A stretch of 64,000 nt of DNA from Huiozyma naganishii CBS 8797 (GCF_000348985.1 NC_035923.1:744001-808000); one strand, 5' to 3'. Counted from the first letter of the stretch, positions 29,334 through 38,812 are shown. Notes: generated by a model from the letters alone, not told the origin. Translations and numbers: made by a program.

Positions 29334-31892
29334 TTAAATCTTAACCTTCTTGGCGACCTGTTCGCCTTGATCATCGCCGTTTGATATATTTTCAGCATCC
29401 CTGTTACCAGCTTTAGCCTCCTCCGTTTCATTCAGCAGCATGTACACTTTACTGCTTCCAGAAGTACTGCCATTTGGAGGATGTTCCTCATTCCCCACCA
29501 GCTTTTCGTTCTTATCCAGCGACACGGAGTTTTGCGGCGTGATAATCTGTCTATCTGAAATTCCAGGGTCTGATTGCTGCATCAAGACGTTCAGCGCAGG
29601 GGAGTGCGAGCGGTGCTTTCCCCTGATGTCACTGACCTTCTCCTCGTTGATATTGGCTAAGCTGTTTCCGGTCCGAGATGAGGTGCTCCCCCTCGCGGAG
29701 TCGGTCAACGGCGACTTGCTGACGGAACTTGCCGAGCTTCTCTTTCTGCTTTCCTTTAACAGATTTTCGGGAGTTCTCGACCGTCCTTCGATGACCGAAG
29801 ATATGGACACAACTGAACTTCTGCCAGAATCTTTGCTTACGGGTACTGGCCTCATGGCGATTGGAATATTATTTGTAGCGGTATTGATTGATTGAGTGGG
29901 GTGGGTATTGATTGATTGAGTGGGGTGGGTATTGATTGATTGAGTGGGGTGGGTATTGAGTTGAGGGTTCGGGTTATTTGGGTTTAACACTGGCGTCAGT
30001 GGGTCAACAAGAACGCTCATGTTCCTCTTGGTCACTAGCGCATCACCAGTAAAGTTTCTCATCTCGAATGGGTTCATCATGGGCCGTTGTGGCTCATTAT
30101 ATACTCCCATGTTTGGCGGTGTGAAACTGTTCGGGAAGCCTGCAACCTTGGAGGGCTGTCCACCGGGCATTGTAGCGACTGTTGAATTGGCCGCCGTAAC
30201 GTTGGAGGAATTTATGCCAGGGTTTCCGCCTGGTGCAGCAAAAATAATCGGACTTCCGCCGTATTGCTGTTGATACCCCATCATCTGCTGTTCTGTCATC
30301 ACCTGTTGCTGTTGTTGCTGTTGTTGTTGATGTTGCTGTGAAATAAAGTCATTATAGTACGCTTGTTGTGGTAACGTCATATTTTGTGAGTGTCTTGGCT
30401 GAGAGTTTTGTACCGACACCGATGGTACTCTCTGTGAGTTGGGGGTATTCATAATATCTTGCGAACCTTGGTTGATTTGCGGGTTTTGAAAGTTTGAGTT
30501 AGCCATGTTTATAACCTGCTGGTACGTTGGTGCGTCCGACTGGTACCTTTTAACGACGTCCGCTTTCAATTTCAGTATCTTTTTTTGGAGCGACTGTCTG
30601 GCCTTCTCCACTTCTTTGGTGTCCTTTTTCTTGTTTGGGATGGAGGCCAATTTCTGGACCAAATCTATCAGCGCGACCATGTCCCCGTTCGTCGCCTTTA
30701 TGCGTTCCACAAGTTCCCAGTAACTGAGTCTCGAATGTTCCTGGAGCTCGAGCATGGAGATCTCCGCGTCGTTATTATACGTTGTCGGTGCGCCCTGCTG
30801 TGACGGCTGAAAATTCGGCAACGATTCGGACGACCGGTATGCGCGGATAGCGACCGGAGCGTTGACCTGTTGTTGTTGCTGAGGGTACATGCCATACAGT
30901 TGCTCGTTCGACGACATCCTGTGATGCTGTTGTTTCTGTTGGTAGTTTGCGTTATGTTCGTGAACATCAATTTCGTTAGAGGAGCCCACCACTTGGGCAC
31001 CCGCTCCCGTCGACGGTCCCTCAAGAGAGGGTCCGCCGCCGGGGGCGTTGTTTTTGAGTTGGGGGATCGAGTTGCGCTCGGAGTGTGTGCCTCCACCGCC
31101 GGGGCCCGTGCTGCCCTGTGCCAGTGAGATGCCAGATGTGAGGATCCCCACGGGGACGTAAGCCGCTGCGGCCGCTGCGATGGCGTTCGGTGTGAGCCCT
31201 GAGGTGCTATTCCCGCTGCCCTTCCGGCTGCTCATCTGCGAGATGCTCTTCGCGGAAGAACGTCTCTTAATAAATTTCAGGCCCTCGATGTCCCCTCTCC
31301 TGAAGAGGTTCGCGCTGTGCTTGAACTCCCAAATTTTGACGGGGGAGGATGTCGCCCCAGGACCAGATTTCGTGTGGGGCTCGCTCTTAACCACAACTCC
31401 CGTGCTGGGCGAGTGAGTGTTCATATCGGGTCCACCGGGCAACGCACCGAGACTGTTATTTCTCCCGTCGTTGGAGACCGCGGCAAACGCGGCAGTGTCA
31501 TTCCAGTTGGTCACTTTGTGGAACCCGTAGATGTTGAGCTGTCTGACAAAACTCGTAATGTTTGTGTGCTTGAAGTACGTGGCAAGCGTCTTGCTGAACG
31601 TTTCGTTGGGGCGGATGTAGAATGACATACCGTTCGGCGCCCACCAGATAAGGTCGCGCAGCGCATCGTCCTCTAGGATATGGTACAGTTTATGGATGAA
31701 CACAGTGTTTTGCTGCGACTTTGCGGGGGCACCAGCTCCAGTACCACTAGCGGTAGTGGGCGTGTTGGACAGCCCAGAGCCCGGAGCTCCATCCGGCAAA
31801 TGTTGGCCGGGCTGGCCGGCCTCCGGCCAGCCACCGGCGGCAGACCCGCCGTGCGCCTGGGTAAACTCATCCGTCGGCGTCGTCTCTTTCAT
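29334..31892 (-). CDS. SFL1: HSF-domain transcription repressor Sfl1
   Basis: 852 residues (about 766 in S. cerevisiae). Sfl1 represses flocculation and filamentation genes through Ssn6-Tup1 and is controlled by the PKA kinase Tpk2. The HSF-type DNA-binding domain starts at residue 59 (TVFIHKLYHILEDDALRDLI), with FSKTLATYFKHTNITSFVRQLNIYGFHKV ending near residue 132. An Asn/Gly/Ser-rich insert precedes the last strand, KIWEFKHSANLFRRGDIEGL. The remainder is disordered: a Gln run near 30300-30340, a THPTQSIN repeat, and the conserved LVDPLTPV block. The start is ATG 31892 (MKETTPTDEF), two codons inside a TTG-initiated frame. It shares a 537-bp divergent promoter with RUP1 that holds a dyad resembling its likely binding site. 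Confidence 0.93.
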   Translation of the reverse strand: MKETTPTDEFTQAHGGSAAGGWPEAGQPGQHLPDGAPGSGLSNTPTTASGTGAGAPAKSQQNTVFIHKLYHILEDDALRDLIWWAPNGMSFYIRPNETFSKTLATYFKHTNITSFVRQLNIYGFHKVTNWNDTAAFAAVSNDGRNNSLGALPGGPDMNTHSPSTGVVVKSEPHTKSGPGATSSPVKIWEFKHSANLFRRGDIEGLKFIKRRSSAKSISQMSSRKGSGNSTSGLTPNAIAAAAAAYVPVGILTSGISLAQGSTGPGGGGTHSERNSIPQLKNNAPGGGPSLEGPSTGAGAQVVGSSNEIDVHEHNANYQQKQQHHRMSSNEQLYGMYPQQQQQVNAPVAIRAYRSSESLPNFQPSQQGAPTTYNNDAEISMLELQEHSRLSYWELVERIKATNGDMVALIDLVQKLASIPNKKKDTKEVEKARQSLQKKILKLKADVVKRYQSDAPTYQQVINMANSNFQNPQINQGSQDIMNTPNSQRVPSVSVQNSQPRHSQNMTLPQQAYYNDFISQQHQQQQQQQQQVMTEQQMMGYQQQYGGSPIIFAAPGGNPGINSSNVTAANSTVATMPGGQPSKVAGFPNSFTPPNMGVYNEPQRPMMNPFEMRNFTGDALVTKRNMSVLVDPLTPVLNPNNPNPQLNTHPTQSINTHPTQSINTHPTQSINTATNNIPIAMRPVPVSKDSGRSSVVSISSVIEGRSRTPENLLKESRKRSSASSVSKSPLTDSARGSTSSRTGNSLANINEEKVSDIRGKHRSHSPALNVLMQQSDPGISDRQIITPQNSVSLDKNEKLVGNEEHPPNGSTSGSSKVYMLLNETEEAKAGNRDAENISNGDDQGEQVAKKVKI
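29883..29954. repeat. 24-bp minisatellite, three perfect copies, inside SFL1
   Basis: Copies at 29883-29906, 29907-29930 and 29931-29954 are identical, followed by a partial unit. On the coding strand each encodes THPTQSIN. The period is a multiple of three, so copy-number changes keep the frame. The nucleotide identity (no third-position drift) suggests recent expansion or homogenisation. Confidence 0.95.
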
Positions 31893-32429
31893 AGTCAATC
31901 GAGTGGGAGAGACGGACAGCGCGTGACCGTGAGAATATATGTATGTTCGTGAGAAAAGGACTGATGATATAACCTATCTTGCGACGAAACGGCCTTCCAG
32001 AATCAGAGATCTGAGATCGGCGGTGCAACTGTTTAGGATCCACTAGTGAAATAAAACAAAAAAGGGAAGAAGGAGCAGCAAAAGGTAGCAGAAGCGGCAA
32101 CAGATAGACGTGTAGCGGCAGCAGAAAACAAACAGAAGCGGGATTCGACCGCTTGTACCTTCAACAGACAGATGAGAAGTACCGTTTCGAACGTTTCTAA
32201 GAGGCCTCTTCGTCTTCTTCCTTTCCTTCGAGAAATTTTCTCGAAGGAAAAAAAAACGAGTGAAAAGTTGGAACTTTCCTATGTGACGGCTGTGATGGCG
32301 CATCGATTTGGCATATCGAGGCGTTGCTGGTGTGTGTTGTGAGCTTTGTGAGCTGCGTTGAGCTGTTTGAGGAGGTGTGTGTGCTGATTGGTTCTGGAAC
32401 TTCGTTTGTTAGAGCAGAAACGGATAGAA
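31893..32429. promoter_or_regulatory. SFL1-RUP1 divergent promoter
   Basis: 537 bp between the two divergent starts. Contains the dyad at 32222-32250, and a TTTCGAACGTTTC stretch at about 32184-32196. No tRNA or open frame of note. Confidence 0.5.
32222..32250. promoter_or_regulatory. 29-bp perfect dyad resembling a heat-shock/Sfl1 element
   Basis: Left arm TTTCCTTCGAGAAA (32222-32235), one central T, and the exact reverse complement at 32237-32250. Read as TTC/GAA units it is TTCnnGAA, three bases, TTCnnGAA, a gapped heat-shock-element layout. The inner AGAA...TTCT resembles the inverted AGAAnnTTCT motif described for Sfl1, with one extra base. It is about 330 bp upstream of SFL1 and 180 bp upstream of RUP1. 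Auto-regulation is an inference. Confidence 0.6.
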
Positions 32430-34451
32430 ATGGGTGAGGAACAGGACGCAGTTGCGTCTCTGGGGGAGATGGGCATCCCTGAGGATGTGGCGCTGGACGC
32501 GCTGCGGCGGGCGAATGGGAATCTTAGTGCTGCTGTTAATTATATATTCTCGAACGATATGCCGGCAGGCGAGCATGTGGAACTGCCGCAGCCAAGGGAG
32601 AGCTCGGACTTGAAACCGGGGGATTTGGACCAGGTTCTCAGAGAATCTCAGCGGACGGGTCCTCAACTGAACCAGTTGGTGCAACTCGATTCACACCCAG
32701 CTGCGGACACAAATGACGAAGACACAGGCGGCAATATTTACCTCGATGAGGACGATAACATCGAAGTGGGCTCAGTGCAGTTGAATGAAGTGTCGCCCGC
32801 GACCTCCATTCCCCCGAATAGCGATATAGGCTCGTCGCCGGACGACGGTACGGGTGACCCACCAGAGTACGGGGGTTGTAAAGTACCCGCTGCAGAAGAG
32901 GGAGCTGAACGACCCGACAGTGGTGCTGCCCCTGCCGCCGAACGCTATGCTACAAACTACCTTGTGCTGTTCGCGTTTGCAGTGGCCACGTACGCTCCCC
33001 TACAGTTTGTGCAACAGGACTTCAAGAACTTGAATTACGACGCTGAATGGTACGCGGGCGATGCCATCCAGCAACCTCTGTGCATTGTCTCCGATGTGGG
33101 TGCAGACGGTGGCTCCAGACAGATTGTGCCCGAGGAGGAGGTCACCAGCGATACGCCCGTACAACCGGAGATGCTCTGGCAGTTGCAACGGGTGATATCC
33201 GTGTGCCATTCAAAGTTATCTGAACGCTCATATGTCTCCGCGAAAGTGTTCACGAAGGTGTTCGACACGGAGGTAGAGAGTTGCATCCGCGACAGCGACC
33301 ATCTGTACGAGGCACTACCGAGCTTCATCAAATCGATAATAAGAGACGCGGAAATGTGCCCTGCACAGCACTCCAACACTGACGTCAAATCCATGTTCCT
33401 GTCGAGCGCAATCCAAGACGCAGAGCAAGGCGCGGAACCAGAGGAGACGTTTCTCTTCCTGTTCCACTTCCCACCAGAGGAGTACAATGCAAACTTGTAC
33501 AAGATGTTCAACGCACTGCTGTATCCGGAGGATGACACCATCGACGACAACAGCAGCGACACGGACAGCAGCAACGACACGGACGTGCAAGTGGAGGGAT
33601 CCCTGAAGGAGCTTGCGCCTCTCTTGACCATAATATTCAACGAGGCGGACCCGGGACAACTCTCAGCGGGCGCACAAGACACGTGTATCAACTCGCCTCA
33701 GGGGGTTGAAGTCCCATTTAGCTTCTACCCGCAACTATACACGAGGGAGGTCAAGGAGCAGGTGGTCAAACCCATACTGCGGCAACGGAAGGCCGCACGT
33801 GCAGAGTTGAGACAATGTCTCGCGCGGATGAACCAGCTCAAGAGCTACGAGGGGAAGGGATGTTGCGCTTTTCTTGAACAGTACGCTGAAGTACTTGCAG
33901 GCAGACCTTGCGTCAGCGCAGTCCGATCTAGAACGAAGAATGAGATGAAAGAGGTTATACAGAAAGTGACCAGTATCAAGTTGCAACTGAATGAAGAAAG
34001 GGCCAAATTGAAGAAACAGTACGTCGACCTCTCAAACAAGCTTCAAAACGAGTGGAACATTTCCAACCCGGAACGCAAAGTGATTGGCGAGGCCAAGAGA
34101 CTGGGACTACTGGACAAACCGCACCTTCTCTCCATGGTCGTACTCTCCCCGTACTTCTACCTCATGAGGGATTCGTCTGGCGGGTCAGATTGGACCCTGG
34201 TCCAAAGCAACTCTTACGGCACCGATGGACTCATCACCAAACATGTTACGGAGGAGAAAGTGCAGCAGTACATACGAGACTGCACCAAGACTGCGAATGA
34301 CAACCCACTCATGTTCATTTACTGCCGGGAGGACTTCTTCGTGTCCCAGGAGGAGACGTGGTCTGCTATCGAGAAAAACATGGGATGTAGCGAATTCAAC
34401 AAGGCGGATCAACTGTACTTGCTGACACACAGAGAGGACAGGAACGAGTAA
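32430..34451 (+). CDS. RUP1: Rup1, UBA-domain adaptor between Ubp2 and Rsp5
   Basis: 673 residues (671 in S. cerevisiae). Rup1 bridges the deubiquitinase Ubp2 to the HECT ligase Rsp5, tempering Lys63-linked chain formation. An N-terminal UBA domain (residues 5-42: DAVASLGEMGIPEDVALDAL, then GNLSAAVNYIFSND) fits ubiquitin binding. A PPEY motif at residues 144-147 is a WW-domain ligand of the type bound by Rsp5. The C-terminal part has coiled-coil-like Lys/Glu/Leu stretches (VTSIKLQLNEERAKLKKQYVDL). The ATG at 32430 (MGEEQDAV) was chosen; upstream the frame continues only to a TTG. Its partner UBP2 is encoded about 17 kb away in this window, as on S. cerevisiae chromosome XV. Confidence 0.94.
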   Translation: MGEEQDAVASLGEMGIPEDVALDALRRANGNLSAAVNYIFSNDMPAGEHVELPQPRESSDLKPGDLDQVLRESQRTGPQLNQLVQLDSHPAADTNDEDTGGNIYLDEDDNIEVGSVQLNEVSPATSIPPNSDIGSSPDDGTGDPPEYGGCKVPAAEEGAERPDSGAAPAAERYATNYLVLFAFAVATYAPLQFVQQDFKNLNYDAEWYAGDAIQQPLCIVSDVGADGGSRQIVPEEEVTSDTPVQPEMLWQLQRVISVCHSKLSERSYVSAKVFTKVFDTEVESCIRDSDHLYEALPSFIKSIIRDAEMCPAQHSNTDVKSMFLSSAIQDAEQGAEPEETFLFLFHFPPEEYNANLYKMFNALLYPEDDTIDDNSSDTDSSNDTDVQVEGSLKELAPLLTIIFNEADPGQLSAGAQDTCINSPQGVEVPFSFYPQLYTREVKEQVVKPILRQRKAARAELRQCLARMNQLKSYEGKGCCAFLEQYAEVLAGRPCVSAVRSRTKNEMKEVIQKVTSIKLQLNEERAKLKKQYVDLSNKLQNEWNISNPERKVIGEAKRLGLLDKPHLLSMVVLSPYFYLMRDSSGGSDWTLVQSNSYGTDGLITKHVTEEKVQQYIRDCTKTANDNPLMFIYCREDFFVSQEETWSAIEKNMGCSEFNKADQLYLLTHREDRNE

Positions 34452-34657
34452 GGGGTTGCCGAGTCGGATGATAAGTTTACTTCTTCTTTATATATATACA
34501 GTACCTATGTAGGTCGAGACTTCTAGCTAATGTAAATGATCGCAGTGATGATAGAAACTACTCCTCCTTTCTTTTCACATCGTCGCAGGATATACATAAC
34601 TATACACTGCTTCGTCTTATACTTTACTTCTAGTCTCCTTCTTCACTCAGCGGGAGA

Positions 34658-35779
34658 TTATAGGTTCTTGATCACTGCATCGGTGAAGGACGAAGTGGTA
34701 GCCGAGCCACCCAAATCGCCTGTCCTGTTCTTCGAGCTCGAGGCGATAGTGGTCAGCACTGCTCTTTCGATCCTGCTCGCTTGGTCGACCAGCCCCATAT
34801 GGTTCAACATCATGACGGAGGACAACAGCAGCGCGGTAGGGTTTGCCTTGTTCTGGCCCGCGATGTCAGGGGCGGACCCGTGCACGGCTTCGAAGATCGA
34901 GATCTCGTTACCGATGTTGGCCGATGGCGTCAACCCTAGCGACCCTGCGCTCAACCCTGAGTTCAAGTCGGACAGGATGTCACCGTACAGGTTTGGACAC
35001 ACGGAGACCGCATCAGTGTACCCAGCAGGGTTGGACACGACGTTCAGGACGGTGTTATCGATCAGTTCCGTTTCCAATTTGATCTCTGGGTACTCTTTGC
35101 TCAACTCCTTGGCGACGTTGACGAAGAGCCCGTCGGCGAGTCTCTGGATGGTGGACTTGTGAACGACGACAACCCTTGGTCTGCCGATGGCCTTCGCGTA
35201 CTCGAACGCGTACCTGATCACTCTTTCGGAGGCGTCCCTTGTGATCAGCTTTATGGATTGGACGACGCCGGGCGCGACGACGTGCTCAATCCCGGAGTAC
35301 TCACCTTCCGTGTTCTCTCTGATCAGCACAAGGTCGACGTCGCTGTACGTAGTCTTGAAACCTTCGATCGATTTCGCGGGTCTCACGTTTGCAAATAGGT
35401 TGAACGTTTTCCTCAGCGTCAGATTCAAGGACCTGTGGCCCTTACCGATCGGAGTAGCAAGAGGGCCCTTCAGCGCGATCAGATTCTTGTTGATGGACGC
35501 GACCGCAGGGTCCGGGATCGTGGTCAACCCATTGACGAAGATCGGAGTCACGTCGCAGAACTCCCAATTGATGGGGACCTCCGCAGCTTTGAAGATATCC
35601 TTCACGGACTGTGAAATCTCCGGGCCAATCCCGTCACCTTCAATGAAGGAGACGTCGAACTTGCCCGTGGCAGGGTTTGGTTTCCCCGTGAATCTCCCGA
35701 TCGAGGGCTGGTTCTTAACAGACGTCGCCAGGAACCGTCTAGCAGTGAAACTATTTCTTAGCAGCGAGTTTCTCAACAT
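34658..35779 (-). CDS. IDH2: NAD-dependent isocitrate dehydrogenase, catalytic subunit 2
   Basis: 373 residues (369 in S. cerevisiae). Mitochondrial matrix enzyme that oxidises isocitrate to 2-oxoglutarate as an Idh1/Idh2 hetero-octamer. The N-terminus MLRNSLLRNSFTARRFLATSV is a typical presequence. Catalytic features are FIEGDGIGPEI, the isocitrate-binding RENTEGEYSGIEH, VVHKSTIQRLADGLF, LIDNTVLNVVSNP and the NAD-binding EAVHGSAPDIAGQNKANPTA. The Ser/Arg pattern marks Idh2, the catalytic subunit, rather than Idh1. Codon bias is strong. An inverted CCAAT box lies in the upstream region, consistent with Hap2/3/4/5 control. Confidence 0.97.
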   Translation of the reverse strand: MLRNSLLRNSFTARRFLATSVKNQPSIGRFTGKPNPATGKFDVSFIEGDGIGPEISQSVKDIFKAAEVPINWEFCDVTPIFVNGLTTIPDPAVASINKNLIALKGPLATPIGKGHRSLNLTLRKTFNLFANVRPAKSIEGFKTTYSDVDLVLIRENTEGEYSGIEHVVAPGVVQSIKLITRDASERVIRYAFEYAKAIGRPRVVVVHKSTIQRLADGLFVNVAKELSKEYPEIKLETELIDNTVLNVVSNPAGYTDAVSVCPNLYGDILSDLNSGLSAGSLGLTPSANIGNEISIFEAVHGSAPDIAGQNKANPTALLLSSVMMLNHMGLVDQASRIERAVLTTIASSSKNRTGDLGGSATTSSFTDAVIKNL

Positions 35780-35973
35780 TGTTCCAGTGGTAGAATTATT
35801 CTAAATGTATGCAATCAGAACCGCAGCAGTGTAAACGGAAGCAATGACTTACTTTACTGAGTATTCCTCTTGTATTAGGGACAGAGGTGAACAGCCGTTC
35901 TTTTTTCCTTTACGTTTTCCACAAACGTATGTACCTCCTCTGAAACAGAAAGAAGTGAAATCGGGAACCTGTT

Positions 35974-35978
35974 ATTGG
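35974..35978 (-). promoter_or_regulatory. CCAAT box (candidate HAP site) upstream of IDH2
   Basis: On the minus strand this reads GCCAATAAC around CCAAT; the plus strand TTATTGGC is one base off the HAP consensus TNATTGGT. It is about 195 bp upstream of the IDH2 ATG. S. cerevisiae IDH2 is HAP-regulated, so a functional site is plausible. Confidence 0.45.
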
Positions 35979-36154
35979 CTAATGCGACTTGCAGAGAGTG
36001 TTGAGTTGATGTGGTTTCCAAGAAGCGTCGAGTTGCGAACAGTCAATGCACACACACACACACTATTTATATACTTGCACACATACAAGCTGCCCTCTGC
36101 CAATAGCCGTCGTTGTTCTGTGGCACGGCCTCGAGAATCACGATGATTTCTGTT

Positions 36155-36212
36155 TGCGAATCCCGAGATCGCGGGAAGCGAAAAGAGCAATTCCGCGATC
36201 TCGGGATTCGCA
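36155..36212. repeat. 20-bp perfect GC-rich inverted repeat, 18-nt spacer
   Basis: Left arm TGCGAATCCCGAGATCGCGG at 36155-36174. Its exact reverse complement is at 36193-36212, with 18 nt between. The arms would form a very stable hairpin in RNA or cruciform in DNA. It lies about 375-435 bp upstream of the IDH2 ATG, and 3' of VPS17. The function is unknown: candidates are paired sites for a zinc-cluster factor, an mRNA 3' structure, or a remnant of an inserted element. Confidence 0.85.
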
Positions 36213-36319
36213 GGTGGAACCGATGAGATGAGCAGTAGTGGTAGTGGTGGACTGGACCGGCTGCGAGCATGCCCACTGGGAGCTGCTGGGGGAAGCAGCT
36301 GTTCTGTGGATTACGTATA

Positions 36320-36322
<3 letters not shown>

Positions 36323-36354
<32 letters not shown>
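36323..36354. repeat. (AT)n dinucleotide repeat at the gap edge
   Basis: About 32 bp of alternating AT leading directly into the N run. The true repeat length is unknown because assembly stopped here. Confidence 0.95.
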
Positions 36355-36454
36355 NNNNNNNNNNNNNNNNNNNNNNNNNNNNNNNNNNNNNNNNNNNNNN
36401 NNNNNNNNNNNNNNNNNNNNNNNNNNNNNNNNNNNNNNNNNNNNNNNNNNNNNN
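36355..36454. other. Assembly gap (100 N)
   Basis: Exactly 100 N, the usual placeholder for a gap of unknown size. It separates the 3' end of VPS17 from its downstream flank, so the VPS17 stop codon and the frame across the gap cannot be read. Confidence 0.99.
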
Positions 36455-38150
36455 CACTGGCCGCGTGCCGTGCGTCTAGGGACTTTGCAGGGTCTGTCGT
36501 GTCTGTAACATCCAGGCCATTGTGGGCGTTCCCGGTGCGCGGTTCCCCACCTTCTTCTTCTAGTTCTTTATCGAACGCCGTGCGACGTATCTCATCAATC
36601 TCTTGTTTGCCCCGGTTGCGGGTCTCCCCTGTCCAACTATCCCCGTCGACACTCTGCGAGTTGAAGGACACGTCATCGCTGACGCGCTCGGAGATCGCTT
36701 TGTGGTCACGGCCGAGCCGCGAGAGGCCGCCCATGGAGTCCGCGTTCCTCACATCTGACCGGACCCTCTCCAACAGGGCCAGCTTCTTCCTTTCGTACTC
36801 GATTTTCTTCAACACAAACTCTTTCACACACTGGTGCATCCACGACTCGTACCACTTAACCCACTGGTTCCTTTCAATGAGCATGTTCGCCGTGGTTCTT
36901 CGTAATTTTAGCGTCAACTCTTGCTCCGTCTTCGTAGCGAGTTTCAAGTTTCGAAGCGCCTCGTCCACTTTCAGCGGGCTAATGTCCCGTTTATTGCGTA
37001 GCTTCCGTGCGCTCTCCTGTCTCGTCTTAGAATTCTGTTGTGCCTGTATCAACTCTCGCATGGTAAAGTGTCTATTCGTCAGGCTCTCCTTGATATTATA
37101 AGCATCGGCGACAACCCAATCCAACCCATCGTAGAGTGTGGCCAGCTCCATCGTCGCTAATATACTCCCCACATCGCCCACGGCGGTCATCACTTTCCCG
37201 TACCGACTGTAAAGTCGCCTGACACTAGCATCGTCGGACACCTCGGCGAGACCAATGAAGTTGGCCCCCATCGAACTCTCCTCCTGCGTCAACAGCCGTC
37301 TGCACTTGTTGATCTTGACCAATCTCTCCTGCAACGCTTGCGACGCCAGGTATACACTCTTCACCAGCGGCCTGAACTCGGCCAGCGCGGCCACCTGGTC
37401 GTACGGCGGTGCCAGCTGCTTCAAAGTCCTCCTCTTAAGACCGGAGACCGGAGGGTTCTTCACAGCCTTTATCGGGGTGTACGTGTTCCAATCGCTCTCC
37501 ACAAAGAAAGCCAGCTCCTCGTTCCTCAAGATCAGCGGATCTCTCACCACACGGTCGAACCATCCCTGAAGGTTCTTGACCGTTTTATCGTAATCCTCTT
37601 GGTTATTGATCCCGTAGTTCGTGTATGGTTTGGGTAACGAGGGGATAAACGACTCGGTGATCCCCTTGTTCAGATACGCCACGTACCGCCTGAACTCATC
37701 CATCGTCTTCTTGACGCCCTTGTACTGCTGTTTATGGAAAGTGGGCAGTGTCGTTGAGCAATGGAACACCACCGTTGGGTTTTCCCGTTTGTTACTCAGC
37801 GACCCTGTTCTCTCCAATGCGACAACTTTCACCAGTATCTTGAACTTACTCGCTTGCTCCCGTTCCGTTATCAGTTTCGTGTCGTCTTCCAAACTCTGTG
37901 TTGCTGGTGGTTCGCCCTCGCTGGTTCGTGACGACGAAGAAACCGTCAGATCAGATCCAACAACGCCAACAGAACCACCACCAACGGCACTTCCATCCAC
38001 TGTATCAGCAGCCGCATCTGCTTGACTGTCTTCAGAGACCACGGTAGCAGCATTAATCACGACAGAGGCATTTTGGTTGCTCGCAGCAGAGGCAAAGGGG
38101 TTGTCCTCCTCATCGTCTTCGTAACTGTAATAGGGAACTGCAGACGCCAT
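36455..38150 (-). CDS. VPS17: Vps17, retromer sorting nexin (3' end lost in assembly gap)
   Basis: At least 565 residues are read before the gap (551 in S. cerevisiae), so most or all of the protein is present but the stop is not. Vps17 pairs with Vps5 in the SNX-BAR part of retromer, recycling receptors from endosome to Golgi. The N-terminus MASAVPYYSYEDDEEDNPFA matches the family. A Ser/Val-rich disordered part follows, then a PX domain from about residue 100 to 215 (FKILVKVVALERTGSL ... TNYGINNQEDYDKT). The BAR-like helical region includes LKRRTLKQLAPPYD, TLYDGLDWVVADAYNIKE, LTNRHFTMRELIQAQQNSK and YERKKLALLERVRSDVR. Translation beyond the gap gives only a Tyr-Ile repeat from the AT run and should not be counted. 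Confidence 0.94.
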
Positions 38151-38812
38151 AATTCACAACTGTAACTCAACGACAACCCAACCCACTCCGATCCACTGCA
38201 GAGTACACAACGAAGGGGCCTGTACACCTTACACACTTTACGAGTGGAGGGAAGGGCCCATTTCGTTCTTTTGATAATTAATTTCGTTTCACTAACGCCT
38301 ATATGAGACTGACCCACTTGCAAGTCCCGGCAGGACAAGTCACTAGCGTGTACATTTCAGCACTACGATGGCCCGTCTCTCCACGTATCTATATATGTCT
38401 ACAAAACTTGTGCGTGCCCCCCCCCTTCCACTTGCAACGTTCCAGTTTAGAAACTGAACAGCATCTGCTTATCGTAGATCTCTGTGCTCTCCCCGAGACG
38501 GGACCCACAGATGCACACAGCTACAGTAACTATAGCAAGTACGACCAACGGCTCAATGTTGCCGCAGTGCATCATCCACCCTGCTACTAGAGAAACGCAA
38601 CGGTCAATGTGCCGTACCCTATAAAGAGGTAACCTCGATGTTTTTGTTGGGTCAAATTCCAGAAAGTCGTCTATCTCTCGATCTCTTTACGTGGTGGCGA
38701 AGTTGGTGAAGTTGTGTTTGATCGTCTCATATCACTGCTTGCCTTTGACTTTATGCACTGTTGGAAGGCACCAGCACCATTTTTGAAGTCACTCACGAGA
38801 GGTATTGCTGCA
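38151..38812. promoter_or_regulatory. Divergent promoter between VPS17 and the HAD phosphatase gene
   Basis: 662 bp. A run of nine C lies at 38417-38425. The right part includes an in-frame ATG at 38753 that could extend the phosphatase by 20 residues. No other gene was recognised. Confidence 0.45.

Larger units (their letters stand above)
35780..36354. promoter_or_regulatory. IDH2 upstream / VPS17 downstream region
   Basis: 575 bp upstream of IDH2 and bounded on the right by the assembly gap. It contains a CCAAT box, an (AC)n run near 36047-36061, a 20-bp inverted repeat and an (AT)n run at the gap. S. cerevisiae has EFT1 and BAG7 between IDH2 and VPS17; neither is present here. Confidence 0.5.

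Noticed and set aside
35844..36146. 100-codon ORF in the IDH2 upstream region
   Set aside because: It overlaps the AC repeat and the promoter, has no family resemblance, and no neighbour in the syntenic region corresponds to it.
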